A DNA stretch of 64,000 bases, from contig CM054114.1 of the NCBI GenBank assembly GCA_028673005.1, positions 17,359,137-17,423,136 on the forward strand. Direction: 5' to 3'. Below, one piece after another: positions 1 through 11,518 of the stretch (its first letter is position 1; the number at the start of each line of letters is the position of its first letter). The notes under the pieces were generated by a model that saw only the letters and a program-made list of their open reading frames with translations, made no database searches and had not been told where the DNA came from. Position numbers and translations under genes: made by a program. This stretch comes from Tanypteryx hageni (taxonomy: Eukaryota; Arthropoda; Insecta; Odonata; Petaluridae).

Positions 1-1039
1 TTCAGCAAAGCAGTATTTTCGTAGATGGTTTTTTCTGAGCCCTCCAATTCAGCCATAATCCACACAAGGGATGTATAGTGGGATCTAATATACGCCAAAT
101 CCTTGGGAATGGAGGGATGATCTAGCAACATTTTGCCGAAGTGACGCAGGCAGCATCCTCGGCTAGATTTGTCACAACTTCCTTGACATGAAGGATATGC
201 TCGCTGTAATATTCAGCTGCTTTCAGCCATGTGCCCCAGCGGGTGAGCACAGGCTCAGGTGGCAGAGGGACATCGGGCAGTTTTTCTCGAAAAGCCTGTA
301 TTCTTGTTGGTGCCTTGACGAAGACCTTCTTCACGGCGGAGATCAATTTGTTCAACTTGGGGAATTCCAGTCTTATTTGCTCTGCTACGCGGTTCAAACC
401 ATGGGCAAGGCATGTCACATGCACAAGGGAGGGATAGAACACCTTGAGCAACTGCATGGCAGCAACCATGTACGATGCAGCATCTGTGTATAGGAGCAGC
501 ACTTTCTCTTCTTCTAGATTTTTGGGATACAGCACTTTCAGTCCGTTGTTCACGAAGTGTGCTATTGTTTCCTGGTTTGTTTTGGCAAGTTGCTTCTTGC
601 AGATGAGGTAGGCTCTGGATGGCGCATCTGGGTCCAATTTCCCAACAACCAAGTTGGCCATGTATCTGCCAAGAGCATCAGGGGTTTCATCGACCGATAT
701 CCAAATATGTGAATCTCCAATGTCCTCCCGTATCCTGCGCATTGCGTCATCGTACGTGGGTTGCACGTAATTCTTGCGTAGCGTTGACTCGGAAGGTACC
801 GACTGATGGCAGTATCGTTCTAGGAACTCCTTGAATGTTGGATTTTCCAGTGTTCTGAATGGAATGTTGGCTGCCGCGATTGCGTGACACAAATCTGCAT
901 AAAACTGATTCTTCTTGCTGGATCCCTCAGAAGTTTTTGTTAAAAGCATTTGTTTCATCTTAGATTTGCGTTCAACATTTGCCTTATGTAGCACTCCTTG
1001 GATGTGCTGAGTTAGGTGGGATTTTTTATCACTTGAAAC
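1..1039 (-). pseudogene. exon 2 of hAT transposase, frameshifted, runs off the window
   Basis: The exon begins after an acceptor (TTTCTTTATAG) at 1039, completes the zinc finger, and then reads as an hAT transposase catalytic core: a region with WISVDETPDALGRY (first Asp segment), LLYTDAASYM (second Asp segment) and the CLAHGLNRVAE and LTRWGTWLKA motifs typical of this superfamily. The spliced frame gives about 342 residues before a stop at 122-124. Directly after the stop the same protein resumes in another frame (about 137 down to 1: SIPKDLAYIRSHYTSLVWIM), so a single base seems to be missing in a short A run near 133-138. The C-terminal dimerisation domain lies outside the window. Either a recent pseudogene or a sequencing indel. 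DNA-cutting activity of the family is established; this copy is probably dead. Confidence 0.75.
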
Positions 1040-1301
1040 CTATAAAGAAAAATTATGAAGAAATAATTAACCTTAAAAATACGGAAATAATCTAATAAAT
1101 ATGGAAATGGGACAAAAATATAAAATTTACTTTACAGCTACGAAGGTCCGCAGCTGGATTGCTGGACATTTTGAATAACCACTTCTATAGTTACCATAAA
1201 ATGGCTCGTATAAACAAAAGATGTGGATGGTTTTTACCTCAAAGATGACAAGCAATTCACGGCCAATAATTCGTTGCAAGCCAGCATTATAATGTACTTA
1301 C
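1040..1301 (-). other. intron of the hAT transposase
   Basis: A 262-bp AT-rich interval bounded by GTAAGT at 1301 and TTTATAG at 1040. Joining the flanks in phase 0 restores one zinc finger (C-x2-C then H-x4-H and H-x5-H candidates), which is the evidence that it is an intron. Confidence 0.65.
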
Positions 1302-1412
1302 CTCCTTGTTGCATGCTTGACAGAAGATAATTTTTCCATCCGTTGTGAAGTACGGGAACTCTTGTAACCACTGACGTATTAAATAAGCTTTTGAACTTGA
1401 TACTTTAGGCAT
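1302..1412 (-). pseudogene. exon 1 of BED/CGGBP1-like hAT transposase
   Basis: Thirty-seven codons starting at an ATG (1412-1410) encode the first half of a BED/CGGBP1-type zinc finger, including the pair FCQAC (C-x2-C). The exon stops at a consensus donor GTAAGT (intron begins at 1301) in phase 0 and joins exon 2 at 1039, where the second half of the finger (SHLTQHIQGVLH) continues. The frame is open upstream to 1679, but that stretch is a foldback repeat, so the ATG is the likelier start. Fusions of such fingers to hAT transposase bodies are common in insect and tick genomes and are usually transposon copies. Classed as a pseudogene because exon 2 is broken. Seen: motifs and splice sites. 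Inferred: the joining. Confidence 0.7.
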
Positions 1413-1477
1413 TGCACTTTCACAATTTTCACGTTCACACTTCTCACCTTCACCCTCTGCGGTCTGGAGATGGACTG

Positions 1478-1604
1478 CGGGGTTATTCTCGTTTTCCCGT
1501 GTCGCACGATATGACAATGTAACAACGAGGAATAAACGCAACATCAGATTAAAGGCATTGTTACATTGTCGTATCACGTGACACTGGGAAACAGAATAAC
1601 CCCG
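1478..1604. repeat. foldback inverted repeat, 46-bp arms
   Basis: The arm 1478-1523 (CGGGGTTATTCT...GACAATGTAAC) is the imperfect reverse complement of 1560-1604 (GTTACATTGTCG...AATAACCCCG), separated by about 36 bp. It could form a long hairpin. It lies just 5' of exon 1 of the hAT transposase on the minus strand, so it may be a subterminal repeat of that element or a small MITE inserted in its 5' region. No clear target-site duplication was found. Confidence 0.7.
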
Positions 1605-1605
1605 C

Positions 1606-3497
1606 CGAACGCGAGACAGGTCCGAGCTGCTGTTCGCCACTTGATCGTGACCGTGGTGCGAAGGACATTTCCAACCCATGACTGAACATTGTACAGTCAG
1701 TTTAAAAAATATGAATAATAAAAAAATCTGCTTTTATAGTCGATTATTTTAGAAAATTAGCCCTTTTTAGGCTTTTTTTGCATGAAAATGACAAAAATAA
1801 GCATTAACGTCGAAATAGGCATTATTAGACATTAATGTCAAAATAGGCATTTTTAGGCACTATAAAATATACGTTTTCGAGGTTAATTATTTATGAAACG
1901 TATATATACAATTGAATATTGAGATATCTACTCAGGAAAAAAATAGGTTTTTACCTAAAGATCCGCGGTCTAGTGATAATAAATAATTGCGACATCTTAT
2001 CTGCCACCTTAGTTTATTGTCCAACTACGGTGGTAATAAAAAATATTTCTAGATCGTTATTTTTTCATGTTATCTCTTACACAATGTAGAATTTACAAAT
2101 AGATGGAGAGAGAGATTATCATAAAACTTTTACAGAAATTTTGTTCTACTTAGGGTAGAAAGATGACAAGAGGTCAGTAGAAATGGACGAACATAAAGAA
2201 ACATTTGAAAATTTTGAACAAAGGTTATGGAAACAAAAATAATATAATAATATATTTACTATAGAATAAATTGAGATTATAATAAATATAATCACTATAT
2301 TTCCAGGTCGCTCTAATGTAAAGAAGAAAAATTCTAAAATGCTTGTTAGCAAATGTTGCCTCTGGACAGATATGGGTTAAAACATTTAAAACACCCCCAA
2401 CTAAATTGGCTTCGTTAATAATTTTAATAAAAATTGCGGAAAAATAAAAAGATGGGCCTATTATTAGAAGAACCGTTTTTTTAACAGTGATAGTCGCAAA
2501 ACGTGAAACGACGGCAAGACTAATGGGGTGGATGATCGCCCCCGTCATCCCCCGTGGATCCGCCAATAACTGCTGCTCTTCTTATGTTACGCGTTATTCA
2601 TTATTTGAAAAAGTGTCTCTTCTTGTGAAAAAGGGTGCCGACGTCTGTCCTAGGTGGCCGCCTAGATCGCCTGGCCCTATATTCGCCCCTGCCCGTCAGA
2701 ATTATTATATCGGATCTAATACGGTTTTTTGTATCTACTATTTCATTCAATCATTATCTATAATACACTGCCTTGGTTTTCGCCATGCCGTCTGCCCCTC
2801 TGTCTGTCTGTTCGCTGTTCAACAGCCCAAACGCGTACATAAAATCGAATCATATCTCGTATTTGGGCAAAATATCATATTTTGCAGACCCCATTTTCAG
2901 AAAAGTGACATTGCACAAAAATAAAGGGTAGTTTATTCTTCATGATTTTTAGAAACATTTTATTTACTCAGAAATGGCTGGAGGGAACTTTATTGAAATC
3001 TCTCCAATTGTAGATCCTGATGTCACAAATAATACTGCTTAAGCCATATGACTCTTACAATCACTATATGGCTTCCAGTGGCATTAAAATCTACGCTAAG
3101 CGTCCTTACCTAAGCCCTATGACGTCACGCATTCGCCGAGATCCACTTAAAATCTTACTACAGCATTAAGGTTAAACTAATACCGAATGATATCTGATAT
3201 TAGTGGATTATATCATTCATAAAAGACATTCTGAAGACATGAACGATATTGCGCAACATTAAGAGTACTTTTTTGTAGGATATTTTGAAAAATTCTATTT
3301 ACTCAAAAATGGCTACAAGGATTTTGCTTACATCCACCTAATCGTACAGCCTTGCGTCACAAATAATACTAACTAAGCCATATATCCCAAAAATACTAAA
3401 TATCGAACTTTGGCATCAAAATACACGCTAAACCATGCTTAACATACATCGACGGCGATACTCATTTATTTTCTCTCTCTCTGTCTTTCCTGTTCAG
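1606..3497. other. AT-rich intergenic DNA, no gene seen
   Basis: No coding signal recognised. Between about 1755 and 1860 the octamer ATAGGCAT and close variants recur, a pattern often seen near ends of hAT-like elements. A more GC-rich island at about 2510-2700 has no recognisable protein in any frame. Confidence 0.5.
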
Positions 3498-3725
3498 GTG
3501 GAGGTCCTGAACGTGTCTCCGGCGGGAGGCGAAGCTGATGCGGGGGAGGAGGGGGGCGGAGGGGGAGTGAGGGTGGCGGACGTAAACGCCGACCCCTCGA
3601 GCGCCGCGGCGAAGGGCGACGCGGGGGAAGGGGAGGGCGTGGAGGTTTCGCAGCCTCCCGCTTCGGCGTCCAGCGTTGCCAACTTATTGGAATTTCTACT
3701 TGATCTGGTAGATCTGCTAGAATGA
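3498..3725 (+). CDS. GC-rich exon-like block, unknown protein
   Basis: An open frame of 75 codons plus a TGA (3723-3725) sits directly after a strong 3' splice site: a long CT tract followed by TTCCTGTTCAG ending at 3497. Up to about 3685 the block is very GC-rich with G/C in most third positions, unlike its AT-rich surroundings, which is the look of a real exon. The product is low-complexity: acidic and glycine/alanine-rich, then a short hydrophobic leucine-rich tail (NLLEFLLDLVDLLE). No domain is recognised. If real, it is a last coding exon of a gene whose other exons lie to the left on the plus strand; none was found within the window. It could instead be part of a GC-rich mobile element. 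Confidence 0.4.
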   Translation: MEVLNVSPAGGEADAGEEGGGGGVRVADVNADPSSAAAKGDAGEGEGVEVSQPPASASSVANLLEFLLDLVDLLE

Positions 3726-5640
3726 GCCTACCATCTGGTGAGCAAATATTCCATCTAGTGGTATATTAGAATTTCTGGCAATATCAATGAAAATTTGAAA
3801 GATTTTCTAGTAGTTTTTAAAAGTTGCCCTTTTTCTACGTGCCATAAAAATTTATATAAAGATTTTCGTATATTTTTATGCAATACAACTTTATTACCAA
3901 ATAACCTGTAGTACAGGCCCCCAGTGAGACTCAGAGAGGTCCGAGCCACATCCAGATTTTGAGGCTCCTCACCGTAATAAATATAAAAATATTAGGCATT
4001 ATGTAGCCCGCTTTGCGGTCGGGGTTCGCTGAATGGTTACAGCGGATTACACTGGGGGTAGGACGTTCAAGCTTGCACTACGTAACACTCTTTCATAAAA
4101 TGTTCTGACCTCGTAAAGAAAAGATATGATCCGAAAAAATATGTTGCTGACAGTGCATTCCACCAAGCCAATAATGCAGAGCACATTCAAATGGACCTCT
4201 AGAGAAATTCTTTTAGAAAGTGAGTGCAAGATGAAAAATTCTCTGCGTTGCGTAAGAGGAGAGGTTGGGATCTAATTGAGGGATTATATCGTTTATCAAA
4301 AACTGGGGAACTTGTGTCACATAATACTTGGATGTCCTGCAAATAATGTAATCGTATTGTACATTTGTTTTTGGCATGTCCTGTTATACATTCATTATTG
4401 ATATTTCGATGAATAAAATGATGAATAAATAAAATTACCTATAAGCTAATAAAATATTTGAATAGACTTTATTTATGAAATGCTCTTCTAGCTTTTGTGC
4501 AAATTGATTAATTATCGATTAAAAATGAAACTGTACGTTACATTCGATGTCAATTCATCTTTTTTGAAAGAAAGAAGAAAAAGGGCCCTCTTTCGATGAG
4601 GCCCCCAGATAGTGCCTGTGCATAAATCCATCTTTGAACAACTGCCAAAATTTGAGGCCCCTTTAAGCATGAGGCTCAGGCCAAATGCCCCACCCCCCGC
4701 CCTTTTCATAGGGCCGGCCTATAGTTATTTTGCACCAGATAACCTTCCACGACCGATATAGCTGATGTAACGGTGGCCATAAGAAATTTAGTTTAAATAG
4801 CGCCGGTATTTTTTATAACATTCCATTCTATATAAATACCAAATTAAGGTAATTAACAAATTGTTTTAATATCAACGGTGAAAGTTTTGTATTGCATACA
4901 TTACTCATGGCAAAATAGCTAAGTGAAGCTCTATTCTACTTACGTACATACAGACTTAAGATAAATATCAGTAATGTAATTTTTGTTTTGTTGTATTATG
5001 CTGTATCACAATGACAGTGTGTAATCACTCCATTAATATTCATCCATAGATGGCTAAACCTATATTCATACAGAAATGTAGACTTGTTAGTTTAAACGAT
5101 CCTCAGTTCAAATTATGGCCTGAATAGAAACTGAACAAACTTCATATGAAGATATAGATTTCATTATACCATAATGTCATGAAAAGAGGACATTAATTTT
5201 TATAATCTAAATTAACTATTATGAAACAATGTGATTTCTTCAGATTTTAAAGATGTCAGAATTTTCATTTAGTATTATAATTAATAATAATAAATTTATT
5301 AACTCTGCAGGTCTCAAATAGGCAAGGAGCAGGTACATAACCGCTATAGTACATCGCTACAGAATTAAAACAGTTGATGAACTTAGAAATTCTTGAACAC
5401 TATAAAAATTATTATTTATCAATAAACATTTGAATCTTTTTCTAATGATAGGAATACTTGAAGAACATTTAATATTACAAGGTAACTTGTTATAAGCCAC
5501 TGAGGCGGCATTGTTGATAGCCTGTAATCCTTGATATGAACATAATTTTTGTGTCCTGTATTATAATTGTAAAGGTTCTGGTTAAATTGGAACAGTGCAG
5601 AGTTTTGTTTTACAAATATAGAACAATTAATAAATACATA
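3726..5640. other. AT-rich intergenic DNA with degenerate transposon ends
   Basis: No gene seen. Stretches at about 3905-3970 and 4580-4730 are rich in GGCCC/GGGCC words (for example AGGCCCC and AGGGCCGGCC) and resemble decayed termini of non-autonomous DNA transposons, but no inverted-repeat pair could be assigned. Confidence 0.4.
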
Positions 5641-5646
5641 CAACCA

Positions 5647-5652
5647 TATATA

Positions 5653-5736
<84 letters not shown>
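5647..5736. repeat. (TA)n microsatellite
   Basis: About 90 bp of TA dinucleotides, with a few C interruptions at the left end (TATACATACA). Length in the assembly is unlikely to be exact. Confidence 0.95.
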
Positions 5737-5739
<3 letters not shown>

Positions 5740-5753
5740 TGTTTTGGTTATGA

Positions 5754-5939
5754 CTAAAGAAATTTACGATGGTTTACCAGGAGAGCTTTAATGGCTGACT
5801 TTTTCAGGAAGAAGACTTTATTGGCATATCTATCATGACCCTCAAAGATTATTCCATAGGACAAATAAGAATGAATCTTTGCATAATATAACAATTTTAA
5901 CATTTCAATATTGACAGTTTTGATTAATCTATTTAGCAA
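5754..5939 (-). pseudogene. LINE reverse-transcriptase C-terminal fragment
   Basis: A 61-codon minus-strand frame contains IHSYLSYGIIFEG followed by ANKVFFLKKSAIKALL. This matches the well-known pattern after the thumb domain of Jockey/CR1-like LINE polyproteins (HS-x-SYGI-x-WG ... FxLQKKAIR). Both ends are ragged, with no adjoining RT core or tail, so it is a short fossil. It abuts the TA microsatellite. Confidence 0.6.
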
Positions 5940-6177
5940 AAAATTTACAGTAGATAATTTTTACTTTCTCCAATGACAGTGCTTGTATGAAAGTTGGCAA
6001 CGCTGGTCACCAAGGTCCACGTGTCTCCTCACCCCCAGCAGCTAACCAGTGGCCCTCAGCAATCCGATAGACAGTGGGGCTGCTTTATTAACAGATTCTC
6101 TATTTAAGGAGCTGAATAAGGTAAAATTATCAATCAAATATATTAGTGAACAACATTACAATGATAATGAATCAAAC

Positions 6178-6480
6178 ATGTGGGCGAGTAAATGAGGATA
6201 CGAAAAATAAACCCCAGAGGATTTTTATTCCCAGCACAGCTCATTCATTAAATTTAGTTGTGAATGCCTGGGCTAAAATATAGTACAAAGTAATAGGTTG
6301 CTATTCTGTTGGGAAGGAATTTTACAATTTCTTCTCTGCTACTACAAAATCGTGCAATGTGGTGAAAAAGTACAATATGATTCTGAAATGACATTAAAAT
6401 GCAATAACAAACAGTTGCAGAGAAATGATGCTATCAAATAGTCAAGTAGTGGAGATGAAATTTCTTAATTATGAATGAAA
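6178..6480 (+). pseudogene. hAT transposase fossil (ZMYM1/DUF4371-like)
   Basis: Translating in mixed frames gives INPRG then FIPSTAHSLNLVVN, followed by KEFYNFFSATTKSCNVVKKY. This is the conserved middle part of ZMYM1/DUF4371-type hAT transposases, where the second catalytic segment is followed by a CxxHxLNL-like motif and an FFS...W segment. At least one frameshift (about 6220) and several stops (from 6281 on) break it, and the Cys of the usual C-x2-H pair appears as Ser. No termini were found. Confidence 0.6.
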
Positions 6481-7820
6481 TGTGTGTGTGTAGTTTTGGC
6501 TAATCAACCTCTTCTTGGATTATTATAGCCATAGCTCCTTCCACAATGAAAACACTCACAGAGAAGGAGAGAATCCCAGAGCAGGCTTCTCAAACCACAC
6601 AAACAGGAGGCCGGACGACCTAGAAAAAAATCCTACTTTCGCAGGATTCAGGCCCGCTGTGTTTTCTTTGGGGAATCATATTTCAAGTACTTTACTACCA
6701 ATTTTGAAAATGTTCATTTTATTTTGTAATGGCCTTTTGCCTGTGAATTAAATAATAATAATATATCATTTATTGCAGGTTCAGAATGTCTCAATTAATT
6801 TTATAACAAAAATTTCATTGTTGAGGAGCAACAGCTAAGATATTATGATGAATTCTCCTCAAATAGAAGGGTAAAGGGGTAATCCATCACTGAAATATTA
6901 AACATTCACGATCTACAGGGATGCTTGAACTCCAGGGAATTTCAATCTCATACCTGAATCAATAATGCTAAGACCACAGAGGCCAACACGTTGTCTTTCA
7001 ACTGGATATCCAGGAGAATTGCAAGTCAACTTTTGAGATCCTGCTCTAAATATGATTTCAAAAAATCTCCAAGCAGCCAAAGTGTTAGTGTTGCTGCTAT
7101 GCTTGAACAAGCCTCGCTAAATTTACTTATATCATTTTGCTAAAAACTTAAAATTTAGTTTTTGGTAGCATACAGTGCAGTCATTACCTAAGTTCTAGCC
7201 ACCTATGGTTCAGAAACATCTAGTGTGAAATGCCTCCATACTTAAACTTACCTGGTCAGAGGTGGATTGTATTTAATGTGACTGAAAGACAGCGAAATTC
7301 TGTCACATTATTTGTCTTATGAAATTCAGCAAATAATTAAAAATTGGTTATGCAGAAGCATTTCGTCTTTTTAATAATATAATCGTTTTAGCATTCAGTG
7401 GTTTTTTATTGTATGGTTTTACAATTCTTTTCAGCTCTGAATAATTTGGATATTGTAACAGTGTTGCCTTTCCAAAACTTTAAACATCTGTAGAATCGGA
7501 AAGAAAAATCTGTAGAATTATCTGTTAAAGGAATATTTATGGTCAAAATTCCATTTTAAATATGTAAATTTAGGAAAAACTAAACACGGTTATTTTACTC
7601 GATTTACTAAAGAAATAAATGTTTTTTATGATAATAATTATTTATTAATGAAAAATGAAATACCTCTGTTAGGAATATATAATGCAACTAGGTATGGCAA
7701 TAACACAAAATTGCTCAACCCTAAATGAAAAATACGTAAATCGATAAAATATTTTTATGAATACATAAACGAAATATTTTATTTTCCTCTAACCTACTAC
7801 TATGTGATTTAGGACTAAAC
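6481..7820. other. AT-rich intergenic DNA
   Basis: Only short random frames are present. A somewhat more GC-rich piece at 6565-6665 has no recognisable coding or repeat identity. Confidence 0.4.
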
Positions 7821-8400
7821 TTAACATTTATATTTCTCTCCTGCCTTGTTCGCTCTCTTCAACAGCGACTTTCTTGCGTTAACATCACAATTCATTATGA
7901 ATTGTTTTCTTAATATTAAACCTGCGGAGGTTTCCATTGATAGTCTGTTTCTTGTTTCATCTTTCATTGTGTAAATTTCTGAGAATACGCAACTGCAGCA
8001 CTCTAATAAGGAAAGCATAATAAGATTTCCATAAATTTAAATAGCTTAGGAAAAATTTCTTCATCGTCTATTTGCTTCATTTCCACTACTTCACTATACT
8101 TTAGGTCTCATACTGTAATTTACTTCTAAACTCTTTAACATGTTTCTTTGCTGTCTCCATTCACTATCAGTCATTTGAATTTCTGAAGAAGGCAAATGTT
8201 CAAAGGTTAAAATAAGATTAATTAGGGAAGCTACTTGTTTTTTAAACACCTCTTTAGAACAGCATTTGTAGGGATTTTGAAGCCACTGATTCAAATTCAA
8301 ATCTTTTTTCAAAATTTGGGAAGCACACACAATTAGAAACTCCAAAGAGCTATTTAGAAAGTTTCTAATTTCTCCAAGGTCAATATTAGTTGAATTTCTA
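7821..8400 (-). pseudogene. hAT transposase C-terminal fossil
   Basis: Two adjacent minus-strand frames (8345-8094 and 8018-7821) read as consecutive parts of one hAT C-terminus. The first has WRQQRNMLKSL, then past its stop the frame continues EIFPKLFKFMEILLCFPY. The second has CVFSEIYTMKDETRNRLSMETSAGLILRKQ, matching the family dimerisation motif (hSSAxxERxFS ... KxxxRNxLxxExxxxLxxxKQ). A stop and a frameshift sit right at the SSA...FS junction (about 7990-8005). The catalytic core is not recognisable upstream. Confidence 0.65.
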
Positions 8401-9330
8401 AGCTCAATTTAACTTTTATTCCAAGATATTATTCCTCCATTGGCTTAATATTATCATCATCTCTATGTCTAATACCTTTTAAGGGATTAATTTGAGGTAA
8501 TCTTATTTCATATATAAAAGCAAATATTTCAAAAAATCTGATGTGGCAACCACATTACTTTGACCATGATTAATATTGCTAAAAATTCCAAACAGGTTAA
8601 ATGATAATGAATTTTTTAAGGAACTGCGAGAAATTTTTAAGGCTTCACAATGAACACAAATAGATTGATACCATAGCCTTCTGATACTGGATATAGCCAG
8701 GAATCTCCAACAATTGAGAAAATTAAAAGGAGCGTTAGTAAGACATAACTAACGTCAATTGTTAGCAATAATCACCAGTAGGTGGTGTGGTTGTGGCAGC
8801 TATAACATATGGTTTTTAAAAATGTTTCAAATAAATGTTTTAGAATATTCAATATCCTGCAACATTCATATAACCATACATATACCCATAGATATAAAAT
8901 TTACAAAAATATGACAGTTTATATTTATCAAAGCTTTCACTCTGTTAAAACCTAATACAACAATGCATTTTATATTGCACTTCACATACACATAATATTC
9001 AAAAGATGAAAGTTATCAATTAAAATCATTTTATATATACACCTAATCATGCTTATATTTCAAAGTCAAATAAAAACCTTAATTTCATTTTATATACTTG
9101 GAGAGATCTGAACAAATCAGCTGTAGACTAGCCTTCCAACACTTGTAATAGGTGAATTAAAAGTGTAATTATTTCTATGATAACCTAGATGGCATGGCAC
9201 AAAAAGCTTATTGAGTGAGCAGGGATCCTTAAATTTATAAGCGATAATAAATTAGGGCAATCAAATGTATTATTAATTATTTTGTATAAAAATTTAGGCT
9301 GGTTCGGGACCTTCCACTAGAAAGTGTATT
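8401..9330. other. AT-rich intergenic DNA
   Basis: Possibly the decayed 5' part of the neighbouring hAT fossil on the minus strand, but nothing is recognisable at protein level. Confidence 0.35.
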
Positions 9331-9332
9331 TA

Positions 9333-9863
9333 AATTAAAATGAGCTGTGTGTGGTTGTTTCCATGAAAACTAATCTTGATGCTCTGGAAAGAATTGATAA
9401 GGGTGAGTCAGTAAGACAAATTTCTGTGAAATTAGGTGTTGGAGCGACTACTGTAAAAGACTTGAAAAAATCCCATGAATCTAGAAGGATTTTGCAGTCA
9501 GATTGCAACACAAGTGTCTTTATCTTCCCATTCAACATTAAAGTGACCAAAATTGGAAATTTTAGAAGATCATTATGGTTGTGGTTTATGCAAAAAAGGC
9601 ATCTTGGAATTTCAATCAGTGGACCCATACCCAAGGAAAAGGACCTAACCCTAAATCGAAAAATTGGTGGTGCCCAGAAATTTACTGCAAGTAACGGATT
9701 GCTTGGACAAAAAAGTCATGGTATCCATGTATTAATCATCACTGGTGAAAAGTTATCGTCTGATCAGCATGCTGCTCAGAAATTTTCACAGGATTTAAGA
9801 GAGATTATCGACGGAGATAAATCAGTTGGGGGACAACTCTACAATATAGACGAAATGGGTTAA
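9333..9863 (+). pseudogene. pogo/Tigger transposase, truncated
   Basis: The frame starts in the CENP-B/Tc5-type N-terminal helix-turn-helix: KTNLDALERIDKGESVRQIS followed by KLGVGATTVKDLKK. It continues into the second DNA-binding region (KEKDLTLNRKIGG ... FTASNGLL ... GEKLSSDQHAAQKF) and stops at 9861 just after YNIDEMG, where Tigger/jerky-like proteins have YNxDETG, the first catalytic Asp of the DDE domain. About 170 residues are left of a family that usually has 450-600. There is no ATG at the expected start, and the sequence right after the stop is an unrelated pyrimidine tract. Dead fragment. Confidence 0.8.
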
Positions 9864-9892
9864 ATCTCTCGACGGAATATCATTTAGCACGC

Positions 9893-10040
9893 AGTCACTC
9901 CCTACCTCTCTATCCCACTCTCCCTCCACCCTCTCCCTCCCCACATAACTCCATTCTCTCTACCTCCACATCCCTCTAACCTTCTCTCTCTCCACCTCTC
10001 CTATCTTTCTCTCCCCGTCTCCCCTTTCTATCCCCAATAA
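9893..10040. repeat. pyrimidine-rich low-complexity tract
   Basis: A CT-rich plus strand with repeated CCCTC/CTCTC words directly follows the truncated Tigger ORF. No protein is implied. Confidence 0.7.
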
Positions 10041-10507
10041 ACCCGAGATACTACACATGGCGAATAGATCCCTCGGACGTGACAAAACATACGAGAATTT
10101 CATCTTCGGCCCTTGCGAAATTGTCAGACACTCAGGAAGGTGACACATTTCGACAAGTCCTATTGCGTCAGCGACGTTTGTGTCACGCTCGCCGATCTTC
10201 GTCTGAAGGAACAGAAACGCCTCGAAAAGGCGTGGTTTTGAGGGACCGAGATATCACAGAAATCCGACGCCCACGCCTCATCTGCAAAACTATTTAGCAG
10301 GTATTCATGAAATTTTATATTTAGGGCATAAGAACAAAGAAAATAAGAAAATCATATAAATAACAATAACTCGAGAACTGCTTATTCGATTATGGTCTAT
10401 ACGTTTTCGTCGGCGTGACGTATAAAGATGATTTAAAGCGATCACTGTTTGCAATAGCACCTAAAATTATGTTTCAGAAGAGTTTTATTTTTAGGCATTC
10501 TTTACAA

Positions 10508-10730
10508 TAAGTAAAAAAAACGCCTTATATTCAGGTCGTGTCCGGCTGTCCGCATGTTTCATCTCAAAAACTAATGGACGGATGTTGATGAAATTTGGTA
10601 TTTAGTACATAGGTGCAAAGAAACTAATAAAAAGATATAAATGGTTCCCGTAGCCTGACCGAGAGTGCCACTTTACTGATGACAAAAATAAAATTTCTTT
10701 ATATCTCGTAAAATAGCACTTATAACGAAA
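10508..10730 (+). repeat. dispersed repeat, copy 1 (inverted partner at 16 kb)
   Basis: About 220 bp including GGTCGTGTCCGGCTGTCCGC, then GAAATTTGGTATTTAG and GTGCCACTTTACTGATGA. It aligns along its length with the reverse complement of 16045-16260 at roughly 75-80 percent by eye. Shorter pieces sharing only the GTCCG core lie near 21240, 36910 and 44585. Family unknown and non-coding. Confidence 0.65.
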
Positions 10731-11518
10731 AAAGTCTTCAAACTAAAATTGTAGAACTGTTATTTTCAGTACATTTTTATCGAAGGGGCAGCCGATTTCA
10801 AGAAAATAAAACAAGTAAGTTGTAATTCACTTGGAACAGAAAATTTTCTCGTTTTTAATTGTTGTCAACGAAAACAATCTTCATAGTAACTGAAGTGAAC
10901 AATATCTGCTGTAAATACCTATTTACTTTTAATTTTATTTCGTGTACAGGCAACATTTGGGAAATGAAGGTTAATGGATCGTCTATTACAAAGAAATGAA
11001 CGTAAAAACGGTTATTTTTTTACGTATACAGCGTAAGTGGAAAGAAGTAATTTGCGACAAAGAAAAGAACGAGAACATAAAGATTATATTACTACTATTC
11101 GAGTGATGTATGTTTTAAATAATTTTCGATTGTATTATTAATTGCAACTGATTAGGATATAAATTGGAGAATCAAAAATTCGATATTTGCTTGTCATCAC
11201 TACTGGCAAATCATTTTCATATGTTAGCCATTGTACTAAGCCATTAATATATGTCTTTTTCGATATGATTGTATAAATCGTAAAGAACGCCTCTGCCTCG
11301 CATGTATGCACGCATGATGTGTGCATTTTTCCTCTCTTGTTAAAGTTTAATAACAAATTAATCCTTTACTAATTGATTTAAATCGACGCGTCAGATATTT
11401 GCACCTGGTCATGCTGAGCAAACGCTGAAAAATTGGTCGAGTGAAGACCAACCGCTCCTGAATTAAAAACAAGCATACGTACAGATGTATAATTTAATTA
11501 TATACATTTTGGAAACTA
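10731..11518. other. intergenic DNA, nothing recognised
   Basis: AT-rich, short random frames only. Confidence 0.4.

Noticed and set aside
2225..2924. Overlapping ORFs of 113 and 145 codons
   Set aside because: Opposite-strand frames over an AT-rich segment with a GC-richer patch; no domain or splice support.
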